Origin: Pelagibacterium nitratireducens
GTDB lineage: Bacteria; Pseudomonadota; Alphaproteobacteria; Rhizobiales; Devosiaceae
DNA: 64,000 nucleotides
NCBI RefSeq assembly: GCF_037044555.1
Contig: NZ_CP146275.1
Coordinates: 1,964,501-2,028,500, forward strand
Direction of reading: 5' to 3'
Shown: piece by piece, positions 32,028 to 42,486 of the stretch
How positions within the stretch are numbered: position 1 is the stretch's first letter
Layout: each line of letters begins with the position of its first letter
Made by a program: the position numbers and the translations under genes
Notes under the pieces: generated by a model
Seen by the model: the letters and a program-made list of their open reading frames with translations, nothing else
Databases searched by the model: none
What the model was told of the DNA's origin: nothing

Positions 32028-33440
32028 TCAGGAGGTTTCTCGCGCCCTGCCCTTTCCCACTCCGATGGTGCCGGCGGCTGCCAACGCGCTCAGGAAGGCC
32101 AGGCAGGCGGCTGCGGCCATGATCCAGCGATAGGACATACGCAGGGCCTCGGGTGGCAGGGTTGAAAGATCGGACCCACCAAAAGCAAAGCCAAGGGCAG
32201 CGACGGCGACCAGACCACCAATGCGCGAGGCAGCGTTGTTGATGCCCGAGGCGGTGCCGCCGGCATCGTCAGGGGCGGCGTCGAACACGGCAGTGGTGAG
32301 CGGCGCGACGGTTATCGTCATGCCCACCCCGATGATGACGAGGCCCGGGAAGAAGGCCATCCAATATCCGCCGAGGTCGACCATCAGGGCCAGGACCACA
32401 TAGCCGACGCCGGTGGCTGCCGGCCCGGCGATCAGCATGATGCGGGTGCCGATGCGCTTGGCCAGCGCGCCGGCATAGCGCGAGCCCAGTCCGAGCAGGA
32501 TCGAGAACGGCAACAGCGCGGCGCCGGCCATGGTGGCGCTGTAGCCGTTCGCGTAGATCAAGACGAAAGGCAGGATGAACAGAGAGCCTGAAAGCGAAGC
32601 ATAGAGGGTTATGGTGAGCAAGTTTGCGCCGGAAAACTGGCTGTTGGCGAACAGCCCCATGGGCACGAGCGGTTCGCCGGCGCGGCGCTCAATGAAGAAA
32701 AAGGCTATGGCGAAGGGAATTGAAGCGGCAATGGCGAGGCTACCGATGGTTGTATTGCCCTCGCCGGCGGTGATGAGGCCGTAAGAGAGCAGGCCGAGCC
32801 CTGCGACCATGGCGATCGTGCCGGTAATGTCGAACTCGCGATGGGTGCGGCCAGAGGGTGCCGCGGCGATGCGCCAGGCCATGGCCAGCGCGGCGGCGGC
32901 AATGGGAATGTTGATATAAAAGATGGCCCGCCAGCCAACCGTATCGACGAGCCAGCCGCCAAAGGGCGGGCCGAGTGCGGTAGTCAGTGCTCCTGCTGCC
33001 GCCCACGTGCCTATGGCCTTGCCGCGTGCTTCGCCAGTGAAAGCAGAGCCGATCAGGGCCAGGCTGGACGGGACGAGGAAGGCAGCGGCGATCCCCTGGA
33101 TTGTCCGCGCGACAACGAGGGCCAGTGGGGACGGGGCGAGCGCGCAGGCGATCGAGGCCAAGGCAAAGCCGACAAGGCCGAAAAGAAAGACCCGGCGCTG
33201 GCCGAAGCGGTCGCCGATTGTGCCGCCAAGCAGGATGAGGCTGCCGAGCATGAGCATGTAGCCGTTGACCACCCATTGGGCAGTTGCGAGCCCGGCATCG
33301 AGGTCGGACTGTATGGCGGGCAAGGCGACATTGACCACCGAGCCGTCGATAAAGCCCAGGCTGGAGCCCAGAATGGTGGCGGGAAGCACCCAGTGCGTGT
33401 CGCGGATGGGGGTTTGGGAACTGTCGGCAGGATTGCTCAT
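32028..33440 (-). CDS. MFS multidrug exporter, DHA2 (EmrB/QacA) type
   Basis: A 470-residue, 14-helix drug:proton antiporter. Typical features are SLGFIDGSVVNVALPAIQSDL in helix 1 (motif D1), GDRFGQRRVFLFG (motif A) and the motif C-like segment ALTTALGPPFGGWLVD in helix 5. The substrate range is unknown. It lies 35 bases downstream of the MBL-fold gene and may be the last gene of that operon. Confidence 0.93.
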   Translation of the reverse strand: MSNPADSSQTPIRDTHWVLPATILGSSLGFIDGSVVNVALPAIQSDLDAGLATAQWVVNGYMLMLGSLILLGGTIGDRFGQRRVFLFGLVGFALASIACALAPSPLALVVARTIQGIAAAFLVPSSLALIGSAFTGEARGKAIGTWAAAGALTTALGPPFGGWLVDTVGWRAIFYINIPIAAAALAMAWRIAAAPSGRTHREFDITGTIAMVAGLGLLSYGLITAGEGNTTIGSLAIAASIPFAIAFFFIERRAGEPLVPMGLFANSQFSGANLLTITLYASLSGSLFILPFVLIYANGYSATMAGAALLPFSILLGLGSRYAGALAKRIGTRIMLIAGPAATGVGYVVLALMVDLGGYWMAFFPGLVIIGVGMTITVAPLTTAVFDAAPDDAGGTASGINNAASRIGGLVAVAALGFAFGGSDLSTLPPEALRMSYRWIMAAAACLAFLSALAAAGTIGVGKGRARETS

Positions 33441-33475
33441 GGCGGGCGCTCGCGTGAGACGAAACCGTAGCGGTC

Positions 33476-34300
33476 CTAAAGCCTGATGTCGATCTCCATG
33501 CCGTCAAAGGCCGGTGTGACGTTACCCGGGGTTTCGGCGCCGAGGGTCACATAGTCCAGATCGACGTGGAGATTGGTGAGTACGGCCTGTTGCGGCCGAT
33601 GTGTTTCGATCAGCGCCAGAGCCTGTTCAAGATCGAGATGGCTCGGATGGGGTGTGTAGCGCAATGCATCGAGGACCCAGGTGTCGAGGTTCTCGATTGC
33701 CCAGTGCGACGTTTCGGGAATACCCGAAAGATCGCAGGAATAGGCGAATTTACCTATACGGAAACCGAGCGAAGTGATCGAGCCGTGCTGCTGTTCGAAG
33801 GGCCGTAGAGTGACGGTGCCCCCTGCCCCATCGATGACGATTTCCTCGCCGTCGGCAATGGAGTTCGTGTTGAGAATCGGTGGGTAGGAGCTGCCCTGGG
33901 GTGCTGTAAAGCAATAGCCGAAGGCTTCGCGCAGCCGCACTTCGGTCGCCGTCGACATGTAGGCGTCGACGCGGCGTTTGGCGTTGAGAGCCAGAACGCG
34001 CAGATCGTCGATGCCGTGGGTGTGGTCGGCATGTTCATGGGTGAAAAATACGGCATCGATCTCCGGCACCTGTGCGGCGAGCATCTGCTCGCGCAGGTCG
34101 GGTCCGGCGTCGATAAGAACACGGGTGATGCCGTCGGTATCGTCGCGCGTGCCGGTGATCAGCAGGGCGCAGCGCAGACGGCGGTTCCTTGGATTTTCGG
34201 GATCGCAGGCGCCCCAGACATTGCCGATACGCGGCACGCCGCCGGACGAACCGCAGCCCAGAATACGGGCGGTGAGCCGGGTGGCGGGTCTGTCGCTCAT
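33476..34300 (-). CDS. MBL-fold metallohydrolase (PhnP-like)
   Basis: A 274-residue metallo-beta-lactamase-fold protein. The metal motif is THEHADHTHGID (residues about 92 to 103), with GCGSSGGVPRIGNVWGACDP at the start typical of the COG1235 group related to PhnP cyclic phosphodiesterase. Phn genes are absent, so the substrate is open. Its ATG overlaps the tatD stop (ATGA), and the tatD-MBL pair at the end of the metG operon is common in alphaproteobacteria. Confidence 0.92.
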   Translation of the reverse strand: MSDRPATRLTARILGCGSSGGVPRIGNVWGACDPENPRNRRLRCALLITGTRDDTDGITRVLIDAGPDLREQMLAAQVPEIDAVFFTHEHADHTHGIDDLRVLALNAKRRVDAYMSTATEVRLREAFGYCFTAPQGSSYPPILNTNSIADGEEIVIDGAGGTVTLRPFEQQHGSITSLGFRIGKFAYSCDLSGIPETSHWAIENLDTWVLDALRYTPHPSHLDLEQALALIETHRPQQAVLTNLHVDLDYVTLGAETPGNVTPAFDGMEIDIRL

Positions 34301-35079
34301 ACGGTCAGCCCTGTCTTTGAGAACAGGCGAGCGAAATTGCGGGTCGATTGCTCGGCGATGGTTTCGAACGGAACGCCGCGCAATTCGGCCAGCTTTTCGG
34401 CGGTGTGGCGCACGAAGGCGGGCTGGTTGGGTTTGCCGCGATGGGGAACCGGCGCGAGATAGGGCGCGTCCGTCTCGACCAGGAACCGGTCGTCGGGGAC
34501 AAATTTGGCGACGTCCTGGATTTCGGCGGCGTTCTTGAAGGTGACGATGCCGGAAAACGAGACATAACCGCCAAGCGCCAGGCCGCGACGGGCCAGTTCG
34601 GCGCCGGAGGAAAAGCAGTGCAGGACGAAGGGGAAGGCCCCCTGCCCGGTTTCGTGCTCGAGAATGGCGATCATGTCGTCATCGGCGGCGCGGGCGTGGA
34701 TGACCAGCGGCAGGCCCGTCTGGCGGGCGGCGGCGATGTGATTGCGGAACCCTTGAGCCTGGGCGTCGCGGGGCGAGGAATCGTAGTGGTAGTCGAGGCC
34801 GGCCTCGCCGATGGCGACGCATTTGGGATGCTGGGATAAAGCGATTATTTCGTCGACGCTTACATCGAGTTCTTCATGTGCATTGTGCGGATGTGTGCCG
34901 ACAGAGCAAAAGACGTTTTCATGCGTTTCGGCAATGGCGAGGAGCGCTTCAAAGCGCCGAATGCGAGTGGAGATGGTGACGCAATGGCTCACTCCATTGT
35001 CGCGGGCGCGCGAAATAACGCCGTCGATATCGTCGGCAAGGACGTCGAAATCGAGGTGGCAGTGGCTATCGACAAGCAT
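34297..35079 (-). CDS. tatD: TatD-family metal-dependent DNase
   Basis: A 260-residue TIM-barrel hydrolase of the TatD/YcfH group, with 3'-5' DNase activity in characterised members. Metal ligands are visible in DSHCHLDF, the Glu in AIGEAGLDYHYD, LVIHARAADDD, LHCFSS and ETDAPYLAP. The ATG at 35079 starts the conserved sequence and shares one base with the metG stop (TGATG); a much longer upstream frame lies inside metG and is not real. Confidence 0.95.
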   Translation of the reverse strand: MLVDSHCHLDFDVLADDIDGVISRARDNGVSHCVTISTRIRRFEALLAIAETHENVFCSVGTHPHNAHEELDVSVDEIIALSQHPKCVAIGEAGLDYHYDSSPRDAQAQGFRNHIAAARQTGLPLVIHARAADDDMIAILEHETGQGAFPFVLHCFSSGAELARRGLALGGYVSFSGIVTFKNAAEIQDVAKFVPDDRFLVETDAPYLAPVPHRGKPNQPAFVRHTAEKLAELRGVPFETIAEQSTRNFARLFSKTGLTV

Positions 35080-36632
35080 CAGGCTGCGCCTTCGTCCTTT
35101 TCCACATAACGGGGGAATACGCCCTCTGGCGCGGGCAGTGCGGTGCCGGCGGCGAGGCGGCCGTAGGAACCCAGTTGCTCGAAAGAGCGGCCCTCTGCGT
35201 GCAGACCCAGAAGATCGAGCAGTTTTTCGCTCGATGCGGGCATCACCGGCTGGGCGAGAATGGCAACCTGACGGACCACCTCGATTGTCACATAGAGCAC
35301 GGTGGCCATGCGGGCCGGGTCGGTCTTGCGCAGCGCCCAGGGCTCCTGCCCCGCAAAGTACCGGTTGGCATCTGCCACCACCTGCCAGACGGCGTTGAGC
35401 ATCTGGTGGATGGCCTGATCGTCCATCGCGGTTCGGGACGTTTCGAGCAGGGCATCGGCGGCGCCAAGAATGGCGTTGTCTTCGTCCGTCAATTCGCCCG
35501 GGGTGGGCACCTGCCCTTCGCAGTTCTTGGCGACCATGGAGAGCGAGCGCTGGGCGAGATTGCCCAGATCGTTGGCGAGGTCGGCATTGATGCGGTTGAC
35601 GATGGCTTCGTGATTGTACGAGCCGTCGCTGCCGAACGAGACTTCGCGCAGGAAGTAATAGCGCATGGCATCGAGGCCGTATTTCGCGACGAGTTCGAAG
35701 GGATCGACGACGTTGCCGACCGATTTGCTCATCTTCTCGCCGCGGTTGAACAGGAAACCGTGGGCAAAGACGCGTTTGGGCAACTCGATATCGGCGCTCA
35801 TGAGGAAGGCAGGCCAATAGACGGCGTGGAAGCGCACAATGTCCTTGCCGATCATATGAATATCGGCGGGCCAGTATTTCCAGCGCTCGGCATTCTCATC
35901 GGGATAGCCCGCGGCGGTAATGTAATTGGTCAGCGCGTCGACCCAGACGTACATGATGTGCTTGGGATCGTTGGGTACGGGCACGCCCCAATCGAACGTG
36001 GTGCGCGAGATCGAAAGGTCGCGCAGGCCCGATTTGACGAAGCTGGCCACTTCGTTGCGCCGCTCGGCGGGCAGGATGAACCCGGGGTTTGCCTCATAGT
36101 GGGCGAGCAGTTTGTCGCCATAGGCAGAGAGGCGGAAGAAATAGCTTTCCTCTTCCACCCATTCGACGGGTGAGCCGAGCGGTTCGCGCCGGATGCCGTC
36201 CTCGCCGAGCATGGTTTCCTTTTCGTCGAAGAAGGCTTCCTGCCGGACCGAATACCAGCCGGAGTAGGAGTCGAGGTAGATATCGCCCTTTTCGACCATC
36301 TTGTTCCAGATGGCTTGCGAGGCCTTATGGTGCCGCTCCTCGGTTGTGCGGATGTAGTCGTCGTAAGAGATGTTGAGGGTCGCCCAGAGGTCCTTGAAGG
36401 CCTGCGAGTTTTTGGTCGCCAGCTCGATCGGGGTGATCCCCTCTTTTTCGGCGGTCTGCTGCATCTTCTGGCCATGCTCGTCGGTGCCGGTCAGAAAAAA
36501 CACATCCTTGCCGTCCAGCCGGTGAAAACGCGCGATCACGTCACTGGCGATGGCGGTATAGGCATGGCCGATATGGGGGACGCCGTTGGGATAAAAGATC
36601 GGCGTGGTGATGTAGAAGGTCGGGCGGCTCAT
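35079..36632 (-). CDS. metG: Methionyl-tRNA synthetase
   Basis: A 517-residue class I synthetase charging tRNA-Met. HIGH is in [11 protein letters not shown] and KMSKS in [11 protein letters not shown]. The knuckle region has no Cys pairs, so it belongs to the zinc-free short form, and it lacks the C-terminal tRNA-binding dimer domain; both are usual in alphaproteobacteria. It sits between holB (7 bases) and tatD (1-base overlap) in the replication/translation operon. Confidence 0.97.
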   Translation of the reverse strand: MSRPTFYITTPIFYPNGVPHIGHAYTAIASDVIARFHRLDGKDVFFLTGTDEHGQKMQQTAEKEGITPIELATKNSQAFKDLWATLNISYDDYIRTTEERHHKASQAIWNKMVEKGDIYLDSYSGWYSVRQEAFFDEKETMLGEDGIRREPLGSPVEWVEEESYFFRLSAYGDKLLAHYEANPGFILPAERRNEVASFVKSGLRDLSISRTTFDWGVPVPNDPKHIMYVWVDALTNYITAAGYPDENAERWKYWPADIHMIGKDIVRFHAVYWPAFLMSADIELPKRVFAHGFLFNRGEKMSKSVGNVVDPFELVAKYGLDAMRYYFLREVSFGSDGSYNHEAIVNRINADLANDLGNLAQRSLSMVAKNCEGQVPTPGELTDEDNAILGAADALLETSRTAMDDQAIHQMLNAVWQVVADANRYFAGQEPWALRKTDPARMATVLYVTIEVVRQVAILAQPVMPASSEKLLDLLGLHAEGRSFEQLGSYGRLAAGTALPAPEGVFPRYVEKDEGAA

Positions 36633-36639
36633 AGGAAAA

Positions 36640-37671
36640 TCAGCTCACGGGCGTGGTTCTGCGCACATGGTCGCGCAGGAAATCAAAGACTGCGACCAGC
36701 GTCTGCCGCCGGTCAAGATTGTAGATATCGGCATCGGCGATAAGGGCGTTGGCCTTCTCCCACAGGCCATTGGCCGAAGCAAGGCGGAAACGCGCGGCAG
36801 GGCCGGCGCGCGCGGCGTTTTCCGCCTCGGTGGCAAGCCAGTCGCGGATCATGTCCTGGGCAAAGCCGAGTTCGGCCCCCTTGGATGCGGCCAGCCCGTC
36901 GGCAATCTTGAGATGGGCGCGCGTAGGGTGCGCCGACGGGTCTTTTAGCCAGGTCCGGAGCGCGTCGAGAACGTCGCCTTCCTCAAGCATGAGGGATTCA
37001 AAGCCCCGGCGGGGGCGACCGGCGGCAAAACTTACGGCGCGGGAGACATCTTGGGCCGCGAGCTCGGGGCGGATACGCGATATCACCTGTGCCGTATCGG
37101 GATCGGCGAGCGGGCGCAGGCCAAAACTCTGGCAGCGCGAGCGGATTGTGGCCAGCATGCCGCCGGGGCGATGGGACAACACGATGAACATTGTGTCGGC
37201 GGGTGGCTCTTCGAGGGTCTTGAGGAGCGCATTGGCGGAATTGGCGTTGCAATCGTCCACGCTGTCGACAATGGCGAGGCGGTAGCCCGCCCGGCCCCGG
37301 GTCTGGTGCAGGGAGTCGCGCATGGCACGCACGTCGTCGACACGTATGGCCGAATAGTATTTTTCGGAATTTGCGGGATCGGTGGTGCGGCGCAACAGGA
37401 ACAGGTTTGGATGGGAAAGCGCAGCGACCTGGGCGCTTATTCTTTCCTCGGATTCATCGGAGGTGCGCGAGAGAACCTGACGGGCGATGTCGAAAGCGAA
37501 GGTCGCCTTGCCGATACCGCGCGGGCCGTGGAGCAGGATGGCGCTGGGCAGGCGATTGCGCTCGAGCGCGCTCAGAAGCGAGGCGCGCGCCTGGTCATGG
37601 CCGACAAGCGTGCCGAATTCGGGCGCAGGCACGTCGGTGATCTGATCGGCTTCGCGACGTTCTACACTCAC
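36640..37671 (-). CDS. holB: DNA polymerase III subunit delta'
   Basis: A 343-residue clamp-loader subunit with an AAA+ fold. The P-loop-like segment [19 protein letters not shown] starts near residue 49, and [26 protein letters not shown] contains the Walker B region and the conserved LLKTLEEPP. The GTG start overlaps the tmk stop (GTGA). The tmk-holB-metG order is the usual one. Confidence 0.95.
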   Translation of the reverse strand: MSVERREADQITDVPAPEFGTLVGHDQARASLLSALERNRLPSAILLHGPRGIGKATFAFDIARQVLSRTSDESEERISAQVAALSHPNLFLLRRTTDPANSEKYYSAIRVDDVRAMRDSLHQTRGRAGYRLAIVDSVDDCNANSANALLKTLEEPPADTMFIVLSHRPGGMLATIRSRCQSFGLRPLADPDTAQVISRIRPELAAQDVSRAVSFAAGRPRRGFESLMLEEGDVLDALRTWLKDPSAHPTRAHLKIADGLAASKGAELGFAQDMIRDWLATEAENAARAGPAARFRLASANGLWEKANALIADADIYNLDRRQTLVAVFDFLRDHVRRTTPVS

Positions 37672-38360
37672 CCGGTCAATCCTTCGCGGGCCAGATCGGG
37701 GAAATGATCGAGCACGGCGCGCCAGATCGCTTCGGTGAGGACGTCTTCTTCGGTATCGGCCGACAGGACAACGCAGCGTCCGGGATTGGATATCGCTATG
37801 GCAAGGAAATTGTCACGCAGGCGGCGATGGAAGGCGAGATCCTCTTTTTCGAAGCGGTCGGCGATGGCGGGCATGCCGTCTTCCGTGGCGCGTTTGCGCA
37901 CGCGCTCAAAGGCGACGTCAGGATCCATGTCGAGGATGACGGTGAGGTCGGGCGTATGGCCGTTGAGGGCGAGATGTTCGAGTGCATCGATCAGTTTGTC
38001 ATCGACACCGCCGGTCAGGCCCTGGTAGGCGCGGGTCGAATCGGCGAAGCGGTCGCAGATGACCCATTTGCCCTCGGCCAGCGAGGGCGCGATCAACTGG
38101 TTGACGTGATCGAGGCGGGCGGAGGCAAACAGCACAGCCTCTGCACCGACGCCCCAGCTTTCGGGCTTGCCCTGCAGGATGAAGGAGCGGACGGCCTCGG
38201 CCTTTGGCGTGCCGCCGGGCTCACGGGTGCGGACCACCGAAATGCCGTATTCGGACAGCCGGTCGGCCAGACGGCGGACCTGGGTGGACTTGCCCACGCC
38301 CTCCCCGCCCTCGAACGTTATGAATCGGGGTGTGATCGATCGGTGCTGATCTGCCGCCAT
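37668..38360 (-). CDS. tmk: Thymidylate kinase
   Basis: A 230-residue kinase converting dTMP to dTDP. Visible motifs are the P-loop FEGGEGVGKSTQ (residues 14 to 25), TREPGGTP, the DRF-type CDRFADSTRAYQG and the LID segment near ERVRKRATEDG. The ATG at 38360 begins the family sequence; 27 further in-frame residues up to 38441 overlap the intergenic region and lack a counterpart. Followed directly by holB. Confidence 0.96.
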   Translation of the reverse strand: MAADQHRSITPRFITFEGGEGVGKSTQVRRLADRLSEYGISVVRTREPGGTPKAEAVRSFILQGKPESWGVGAEAVLFASARLDHVNQLIAPSLAEGKWVICDRFADSTRAYQGLTGGVDDKLIDALEHLALNGHTPDLTVILDMDPDVAFERVRKRATEDGMPAIADRFEKEDLAFHRRLRDNFLAIAISNPGRCVVLSADTEEDVLTEAIWRAVLDHFPDLAREGLTG

Positions 38361-38413
38361 CGTGTCCGTATCAAATCCTGTTGCGGCCGCCAGACCGGCA
38401 GATGCTGGGTTTA

Positions 38414-39580
38414 TCAGAACCAGCCGAATGCCAGTTCCCACAGCGCATCGGTTGCCCGGCGCACGATATCCCCTTGTCCGACAGCCTCTGCCGCGTAAAG
38501 CGGCGCGGTCTGAATGATCAGGTCATCGCAAAGTATGTTGAGTTGCGCAAGCCTGTCGCCGGCGCGGACCGGGGGAAGGATCGGCGCGGCATAGGTGATA
38601 CTGGCGGAAAGGCAGCGGCGGTTGCCGCGCGGCAGGTAGATATCGATGCTGCCTTCGCCGACCAGGCCAACGCTGGCCCGTTCGCCGCCATAGACGCTGG
38701 CTTCGCCAACGATTGCTCCGTTCGCGAAGGCGGGGATGCGCTCGAAGCTGCGGGAGCCCCACGTGATGAGGGCGCGCGCCTGCTCGTTGCGCTGGTTGAC
38801 GCTGTCCATGCCGTGCAGAACAGCTATGAGGCGACGCCCGCCTTCTATGGTCGAAGCGACGATGCCATAGCCTGCAGATTCGGTGTGCCCGGTCTTGAGG
38901 CCATCGACACCGATGCCAAGCCCGAGAAGTCCATTGCGGTTGGATTGGCGGATATCGTTCCAGGTGAATTCTTCGATGGCGAAGACCGGATAATAATCGG
39001 GAAACTCACGGATGATGTAGCGGGCAAGATTGGCCAGATCGCGGGCCGTGACGTACATGTCAGGATCGGGCAGACCGCTGGCATTTGTGAAATGGGAATC
39101 GGTGAGCCCGATGTCGAGGGCAAACTCGTTCATGATATCGGCGAAGGCCGGTTCGCTGCCGGCGATGCCTTCGGCCAGCGCGATGGAGGCATCATTGCCC
39201 GACTGGATGATCACCGAGTGCAACAGATCATCGACACTGATTTGCGAACCGAGTTCGGCGAACATCGCCGAGCCACCCGAGGGCGCTCCGCCGGTTCGCC
39301 ATGCGTGTTCGGATATGAAGAACTGATCGGTGAGGTTGAGCGCGCCGCGTTCGACCATGTCGAGGACGATTGCGACCGTCATCAGCTTGGCCATGCTGGC
39401 CGGTTCGATCCTTGTGTCGGCCTCTTTCTGAAACAGCACCGTGCCCGATTCATGATCGACCAGAATGGCGTATGGAGCGCTGGTGTCGAAATCGAGCTGG
39501 GCGTTGACCGGGTGGGCCAGAGCGGCGATGATGGCCAGTCCAACGAAGATTACGCGCCAGGTACGTTCCAGACGAACCAT
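38414..39580 (-). CDS. dacA: D-alanyl-D-alanine carboxypeptidase (PBP5/6 family)
   Basis: A 388-residue S11 peptidase that trims the terminal D-alanine of peptidoglycan stem peptides. Signal peptide ends near VNA-QLD; the catalytic SxxK is in EPASMAKLMT, SxN is in SGNDASIALAEG and KTG is in GLKTGHTESAGYG. The C-terminal beta-rich domain and an amphipathic tail (ALWELAFGWF) follow. The ATG at 39580 starts the signal peptide. It lies between rlpA and tmk. Confidence 0.95.
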   Translation of the reverse strand: MVRLERTWRVIFVGLAIIAALAHPVNAQLDFDTSAPYAILVDHESGTVLFQKEADTRIEPASMAKLMTVAIVLDMVERGALNLTDQFFISEHAWRTGGAPSGGSAMFAELGSQISVDDLLHSVIIQSGNDASIALAEGIAGSEPAFADIMNEFALDIGLTDSHFTNASGLPDPDMYVTARDLANLARYIIREFPDYYPVFAIEEFTWNDIRQSNRNGLLGLGIGVDGLKTGHTESAGYGIVASTIEGGRRLIAVLHGMDSVNQRNEQARALITWGSRSFERIPAFANGAIVGEASVYGGERASVGLVGEGSIDIYLPRGNRRCLSASITYAAPILPPVRAGDRLAQLNILCDDLIIQTAPLYAAEAVGQGDIVRRATDALWELAFGWF

Positions 39581-39629
39581 GAGAACCAGCCGCGTTGCGG
39601 CGCCCTTTTTTAAGCTAAGCCTTGGTCCC

Positions 39630-40691
39630 TCAATACAAAGTCGGGGAGGATAAGCCAAGTGATGTTGCCATATCCACGGCGTCGGTTTCGGTCACACCTT
39701 CGCGAAGATGGGTGAGCATGAGATGGGTGACTGCCTGATCGCCCTGAACCACCGTGGTGGTGTCGACGGCGCCAAGAAGAGCAAACCGAGTGGCGATGTC
39801 GCGGGCAGCCGCTTCATCATTCCAGGTGCCGAGCGCCATCCGAACGGGCGTTCCGTTGGGTTCGGACGTCGTTTCAAGGGATGTTGCGCCAGCGTAGGAC
39901 AGGACCCGGAAGGGGATGTATTCGGGCGCGGCAATGCTGCCGGCGGCCTCCGAAGCCGTTGCGGGACGCGGAACTGGCGTCGGGGCGGCCGCGGGAGATG
40001 AGGCGGGTTCAGGGCTGGCCCGTGCGACCTGCACGGGTTCCTGATAGGCCATGCGCGTGTTGTTCTGGATCTCGTAGGGTGTCAACTGGTTGATCGAGGC
40101 GACGAGGAACTTGGTGTCGTCGCCCTCGAGCGGAGCCGGTCCGATATACTGCACGCGGACATTGGCGGTACCCTGCTGCTGGAAACCGAGAACTTCAGCG
40201 GCGCGGCGGGAGAGATCGACGGTGCGCTCATAGGAAAACGGACCGCGATCGTTGATGCGGACGATCGTCGAAGCGCCGTTATCGGCGTTGGTCACCCGGA
40301 CGTAGGATGGCAGGGGCAGCGTCGGGTGAGCTCCCGAGAGCGCGTACATGTCGAAGACTTCGCCATTTGCGGTCAGCCGGCCATGGAAGGCCGGTCCGTA
40401 CCAGGAGGCGCGGCCCGTCACGTCGAGGTCGGGTTGCTCGCGCGGCACGAAGCGGTTGCCAGCGACCGTATAGGGTTGGCCGACAACATAGCGACCGCCG
40501 CCCTTGGGGACGTTGCGCGAGGTCGTGACCCGGGGCGAGGCTTTGACGCCCATCGAGGATTCGGAGAAGAACTCATTGCCTGCAAACAAGTCTGCACCGG
40601 TGCATCCGGCCAGCAGCACGGCGGCGGCAACCGAGGTGCCAAAAGCGGCAAAAAGAGAACGGCGGCGCGCCGATCCGATATTCGAGCTCAT
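39630..40691 (-). CDS. rlpA: RlpA-family septal lipoprotein with SPOR domain
   Basis: A 353-residue lipoprotein: lipobox LLAGC near residue 29, a double-psi beta-barrel (GRASWYGPAFHGRLTANGE through INDRGPFSYERTVDLSRRAAE, about residues 92 to 175), an Ala/Pro-rich linker and a C-terminal SPOR-like region (about 275 to 350). Characterised members are lytic transglycosylases acting on denuded glycan at the septum. First gene of the rlpA-dacA-tmk-holB-metG-tatD operon. Confidence 0.93.
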   Translation of the reverse strand: MSSNIGSARRRSLFAAFGTSVAAAVLLAGCTGADLFAGNEFFSESSMGVKASPRVTTSRNVPKGGGRYVVGQPYTVAGNRFVPREQPDLDVTGRASWYGPAFHGRLTANGEVFDMYALSGAHPTLPLPSYVRVTNADNGASTIVRINDRGPFSYERTVDLSRRAAEVLGFQQQGTANVRVQYIGPAPLEGDDTKFLVASINQLTPYEIQNNTRMAYQEPVQVARASPEPASSPAAAPTPVPRPATASEAAGSIAAPEYIPFRVLSYAGATSLETTSEPNGTPVRMALGTWNDEAAARDIATRFALLGAVDTTTVVQGDQAVTHLMLTHLREGVTETDAVDMATSLGLSSPTLY

Positions 40692-40864
40692 ACAATCTGA
40701 CCCAATACTAACAAGATTGTCGTGCTTTCGAACCGCAAGGCCGGCTCAACCCGTGCTGAAAGCAATCCCATGCGATTGCCGGTGCCTTCGCGCATCGAAC
40801 CTTCCAGAAACCATAGGTTTGTGTAGGTTTTCTTAACGCGGCGGCAAACTTTAGGGTCGGTGCG

Positions 40865-41596
40865 TTACATCAGATTGCGAGATCTGAGGGCATCGCGCAC
40901 CGCGCGGGCATGTTCGAGGGCGCCCGATGTGTCGCCATGCAGGCAGATAGAGCGGGCGTCGGATTTGAAGGCCGTGCCGTTGATGGCGATGATTTCGCCC
41001 TGCTCGGCGAGCCGCAGGCATCGGGCGACGACGGCGGCGGTATCCTCAATGACGCCGCCCGGCAGGCTGCGGGCGGCCAGCAATCCGTCGGGCCTATAGG
41101 CGCGATCGGCATAGGCTTCAGCGATGACGGGGAGACCGAGTTGTTTCGCGGCGCTTTCCTGGGCGGAAGCCGCGAGGGCGAGAATGGCCAGACCTGGATA
41201 CGCTCGGGCAACGCCAGCGAAGACGGCATGAGAAAGCGCTTCGTCCTCCGCAGCCATGTTGGCGAGCGCGCCGTGAAGCTTGAGATAGGAGATGGGAGCC
41301 CCCTCCTCCGCCGCGATGGATGCGAGGCGGGCGATCTGGGCCAGAACCTGATCGCGGATGGTCTCGAAGGGCAGATCGAGGCGAAGGCGGCCGAAATTGT
41401 CCGGGTCCTCGAAACCGGGATGGGCGCCGATGCGGACGCCATTGGCCTGCGCTCCACGGACGGCCGCGCGCATGGTTTGCGCGTTGCCGGCGTGGCCGCC
41501 GCAGGCGATCGAGGCGCTGGTGACGATTTTGAGCATAGAAAGGTCGTCGCCGATGCCCTCGCCCAGATCGGCGTTGAGATCGATCAGGGCAGCCAT
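40865..41596 (-). CDS. pxpA: 5-oxoprolinase subunit A
   Basis: A 243-residue LamB/YcsF-family protein, one of three subunits that open 5-oxoproline to glutamate using ATP. Conserved parts are IDLNADLGEG at the start, ASIACGGHAGN, GAHPGFEDPDNFGRR-like segment, YLKLHGALAN and INGTAFKSDARSICLHGDT. It overlaps pxpC by 13 bases and is the last gene of pxpB-pxpC-pxpA. The 173 bases between its end and rlpA show nothing identifiable. Confidence 0.95.
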   Translation of the reverse strand: MAALIDLNADLGEGIGDDLSMLKIVTSASIACGGHAGNAQTMRAAVRGAQANGVRIGAHPGFEDPDNFGRLRLDLPFETIRDQVLAQIARLASIAAEEGAPISYLKLHGALANMAAEDEALSHAVFAGVARAYPGLAILALAASAQESAAKQLGLPVIAEAYADRAYRPDGLLAARSLPGGVIEDTAAVVARCLRLAEQGEIIAINGTAFKSDARSICLHGDTSGALEHARAVRDALRSRNLM

Positions 41597-42486
41597 TTCG
41601 ATATCCTGTGAGCGTGCGCCACGCTGACGGGTTCGAAGCGCACCATCTTGCCTGCGCGAATCTGGGCAAAGCGGTCGAGATCGGCATCGATGACCGTGCC
41701 GATGCGGGGATAGCCACCGGTCGGCTGGTTGTCGCGCATAAGGATGATCGGGGTGCCGTCGCCCAGGATCTGGACGTCGCCGGGGACGACGGCATCGGAG
41801 ACGAGGTTGAGCAGTTTTGCGTCGGCGAAGACGGATCCGGTGTCGTCGAGCCTGACGCCCATGCGGTCCATGCGCGATGAGATGCGGAAATCGGAAGTGG
41901 TAAATGCCGAGCGGATCGGGGCTGGAAACAGATCGGCGTGAATGCCCCAGACGAAGCGGATCGGGTCGCCGGGCGAGGCGGTCTCAGGACGAGTCAGCTC
42001 GGGGCCGGTATCGATCAGATCAATCAGGCTGAGTTCGTCTCCGGCCGCCAGCATGCGGCCATCCAAGCCGCCCAGCCCTACCGTTGCGTTGGTTGAGCGG
42101 CTGCCGAGGATGAGCGGAACGTCGATCTGGGCCGCAAATCGCAGATAGGCGTAATTGCCCTGAGGACCAGGCTTTATGGAGATTTTCGTGTTTTCGACGA
42201 GGTCGAGGCGGGCCGGCCAAGGTCGAGGTTCACCATCGACAGTTAGCGTAAACGTTCCTCCGGCCATGCCGGCAGACAGCGGATCGCCGCGATAGGTGAA
42301 ATCGAGACCGAGCGGCCCGATTTCGATGGCGGCACCGCAGAGCACTTCGGTGATGGCGGCGGCCATCGCATAACCGTTGCGGTCCATGGGGCCGGATGCA
42401 CCGATGCCATGCGCAAAGAGACCGGGACGTCCGTCGTCCTGGATTGTGGTCATCGGGCCGACGCGGGTGAGAACGATGCGGCTCAT
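41584..42486 (-). CDS. pxpC: 5-oxoprolinase subunit C (biotin-dependent carboxyltransferase family)
   Basis: A 300-residue protein with the family start VGPMTTIQDDGRPG and segments GASGPMDRNGYAMA and ILMRDNQPTGGYPRIGTV. With PxpB it forms the ATP-using part of 5-oxoprolinase. Its ATG overlaps the pxpB stop (ATGA) and its end overlaps pxpA, so the three subunits are translationally coupled. The older name urea amidolyase-like reflects homology only. Confidence 0.95.
   Translation of the reverse strand: MSRIVLTRVGPMTTIQDDGRPGLFAHGIGASGPMDRNGYAMAAAITEVLCGAAIEIGPLGLDFTYRGDPLSAGMAGGTFTLTVDGEPRPWPARLDLVENTKISIKPGPQGNYAYLRFAAQIDVPLILGSRSTNATVGLGGLDGRMLAAGDELSLIDLIDTGPELTRPETASPGDPIRFVWGIHADLFPAPIRSAFTTSDFRISSRMDRMGVRLDDTGSVFADAKLLNLVSDAVVPGDVQILGDGTPIILMRDNQPTGGYPRIGTVIDADLDRFAQIRAGKMVRFEPVSVAHAHRISKWLP

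Noticed and set aside
34300..35817. 506-codon form of TatD extending into metG
   Set aside because: The first 246 codons lie inside metG in another frame and are not TatD-like; the family start is at 35079.
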